This document shows, one piece after another, positions 63,114 to 64,000 of a stretch of 64,000 bases of DNA (the first letter of the stretch is position 1; each line of letters starts with the position of its first letter). The DNA lies in NCBI RefSeq assembly GCF_014651375.1, contig NZ_BMWT01000001.1:980501-1044500 (forward strand). The letters run 5' to 3'. The stretch is from Tateyamaria omphalii. GTDB taxonomy: Bacteria; Pseudomonadota; Alphaproteobacteria; Rhodobacterales; Rhodobacteraceae. Position numbers and translations under genes: made by a program. Under the pieces are notes generated by a model. That model was not told the origin of the DNA. It made no database searches and was given only the letters and a program-made list of their open reading frames with translations.

Positions 63114-64000
63114 TTCTTCTTGCCGAACCCGCTCAGGCCCGGGGGCAGGGGCATACCGCCGCCAAGGCCCGGCAGACCGCCGGGCATCTTGCCGCCGAGT
63201 TGCTTGGCTGCCGCCTCAAGCTGGGCCTGATCCATGTTGCCCATGTCGGGCATGCCGCCGCCTTTGCCCATCATAGCCTGCATGGCTTTTTTCATCATGC
63301 CGCCTTTGCCCTTGCCGAGCTTTTTCATCATGTCGGACATCTGGCGGTGCATCTTGAGCAGCTTGTTGAGGTCAGAGACCTGCATACCCGAGCCTGCTGC
63401 GATGCGTTTCTTCCGGCTGGCCTGCAGGATTTGCGGGGCCGCGCGCTCTTTCTTGGTCATGGACTGGATCATGGCGATCTGCTGCTTGAGGATCTTGTCG
63501 TCGAAGCCCGCGTCCTGCACCTGTTTGGCCATCTTACCCATGCCGGGCATCATGCCCATCATGCCTTCCATGCCGCCCATCTTGATCATCTGTTCAAGCT
63601 GCATCTTCAGGTCGTTCATGTTGAACTGACCCTTGGCCATGCGCTTCATCATCTTTTCGGCCTGTTCGGCCTCGATGGTTTCCTGCGCTTTTTCGACAAG
63701 GCTAACGATGTCGCCCATGCCGAGGATGCGGCCCGCGATGCGTTCCGGCTCGAAGGTTTCGAGCGCGTCCATCTTTTCGCCTAGACCAACGAACTTGATG
63801 GGCTTGCCGGTGACGGCGCGCATGGACAAGGCGGCACCGCCGCGCCCGTCGCCGTCCATCCGGGTCAGGACCACGCCCGAGATGCCGATGCGGTCATCAA
63901 AGTTTTGTGCCGTGTTCACGGCGTCCTGGCCGGTCAGGCCGTCGACCACGAGGATGGTTTCGCGCGGGGTCGCCACGTCGCGGACCTGTTCGACCTGCGT
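63110..64000 (-). CDS. ffh: Signal recognition particle protein Ffh (partial, N-terminus outside window)
   Basis: SRP GTPase that binds signal peptides and 4.5S RNA and targets ribosomes to the membrane. The frame is open to the right edge; 296 codons are visible. The G-domain end shows ETILVVDGLTGQDAVNTA and the TRMDGDGRGGAAL motif for guanine recognition. The M domain is Met-rich (MGGMEGMMGMMPGMGKM) with the RNA-binding SGMQVSDLNKLLKMHRQM and a Gly/Pro/Met tail ending FGKKK. It heads a chain of eight genes with start/stop overlaps. Confidence 0.95.
   Translation of the reverse strand, partial: TQVEQVRDVATPRETILVVDGLTGQDAVNTAQNFDDRIGISGVVLTRMDGDGRGGAALSMRAVTGKPIKFVGLGEKMDALETFEPERIAGRILGMGDIVSLVEKAQETIEAEQAEKMMKRMAKGQFNMNDLKMQLEQMIKMGGMEGMMGMMPGMGKMAKQVQDAGFDDKILKQQIAMIQSMTKKERAAPQILQASRKKRIAAGSGMQVSDLNKLLKMHRQMSDMMKKLGKGKGGMMKKAMQAMMGKGGGMPDMGNMDQAQLEAAAKQLGGKMPGGLPGLGGGMPLPPGLSGFGKKK

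Overview
The window is about 61% GC and reads as a chromosomal segment of an alphaproteobacterium of the order Rhodobacterales, probably a marine Roseobacter-type organism. Evidence: MipZ instead of MinD, a CycM-type membrane cytochrome c, a YejABEF-type peptide importer, a TRAP transporter beside a GcvT-family dehydrogenase, an Entner-Doudoroff edd-eda pair, and the order ffh ... aroQ-type chorismate mutase - rpsP - rimM - trmD - rplS - rpmE. I see no insertion sequence, prophage, CRISPR array or rRNA. Genes are tightly packed, with many 1- or 4-base start/stop overlaps.

Layout. 1-4.6 kb: a 5'-nucleotidase-family gene cut by the left edge, nudC, an SRPBCC protein, prephenate dehydratase and a membrane cytochrome c. 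4.7-10.5 kb: four-gene YejABEF-type peptide ABC importer. 10.6-18.3 kb: two small coupled genes, a LysR regulator, an MtfA-like peptidase, a D,D-carboxypeptidase with SPOR domain, a HAD hydrolase, clpS, an RsmC-like methyltransferase, a divergent SDR and hemF. 18.5-22.5 kb: AidB-like acyl-CoA dehydrogenase, divergent hemC/hemE around a perfect PpsR/CrtJ-type operator, and a CAT-anticodon tRNA. 22.7-28.8 kb: ACT protein, dimethylglycine/sarcosine dehydrogenase-like enzyme and a TRAP transporter.

29.0-41.1 kb is the most distinctive part: an aromatic-acid island. It encodes an enoyl-CoA hydratase, a MarR regulator, an aryl-CoA synthetase and an amidohydrolase (together resembling a side-chain shortening route for phenylpropenoids), then a benzoate-CoA ligase, an alpha/beta hydrolase and the epoxide-type benzoyl-CoA (box) pathway genes boxC and boxB. 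There is no BoxA reductase. In its place lie a 58-residue Cys-rich protein and a short-chain flavodoxin, followed by a hot-dog thioesterase, BoxR, and a free-standing C-terminal domain of 3-hydroxyacyl-CoA dehydrogenase. My inference is that the island converts cinnamate-like acids to benzoyl-CoA and opens the ring with a flavodoxin-fed BoxB.

41.2-53.9 kb: orphan Tat-exported solute-binding protein, CodA-like deaminase, homogentisate genes (hmgA, a small membrane protein, fahA) with a divergent MarR, mipZ, edd-eda, a small cytochrome c and a PQQ-type sugar dehydrogenase. 54.0-64.0 kb: the ribosomal/tRNA-modification block (rpmE, rplS, trmD, rimM, rpsP) with inserted small genes, an SMR pump facing BluB, a chorismate mutase, then six tandem GNAT acetyltransferase genes in a coupled chain with a NIPSNAP-like gene and ffh, which runs off the right edge.

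Non-coding signals found by reading: a four-copy family of two-tier hairpins, each between convergent genes; two copies of an 11-bp-phased GTRCAC repeat; a TTAA-N7-TTAA (CtrA-type) site; two TGTC-N10-GACA (PpsR-type) sites at heme genes; and several perfect operators.
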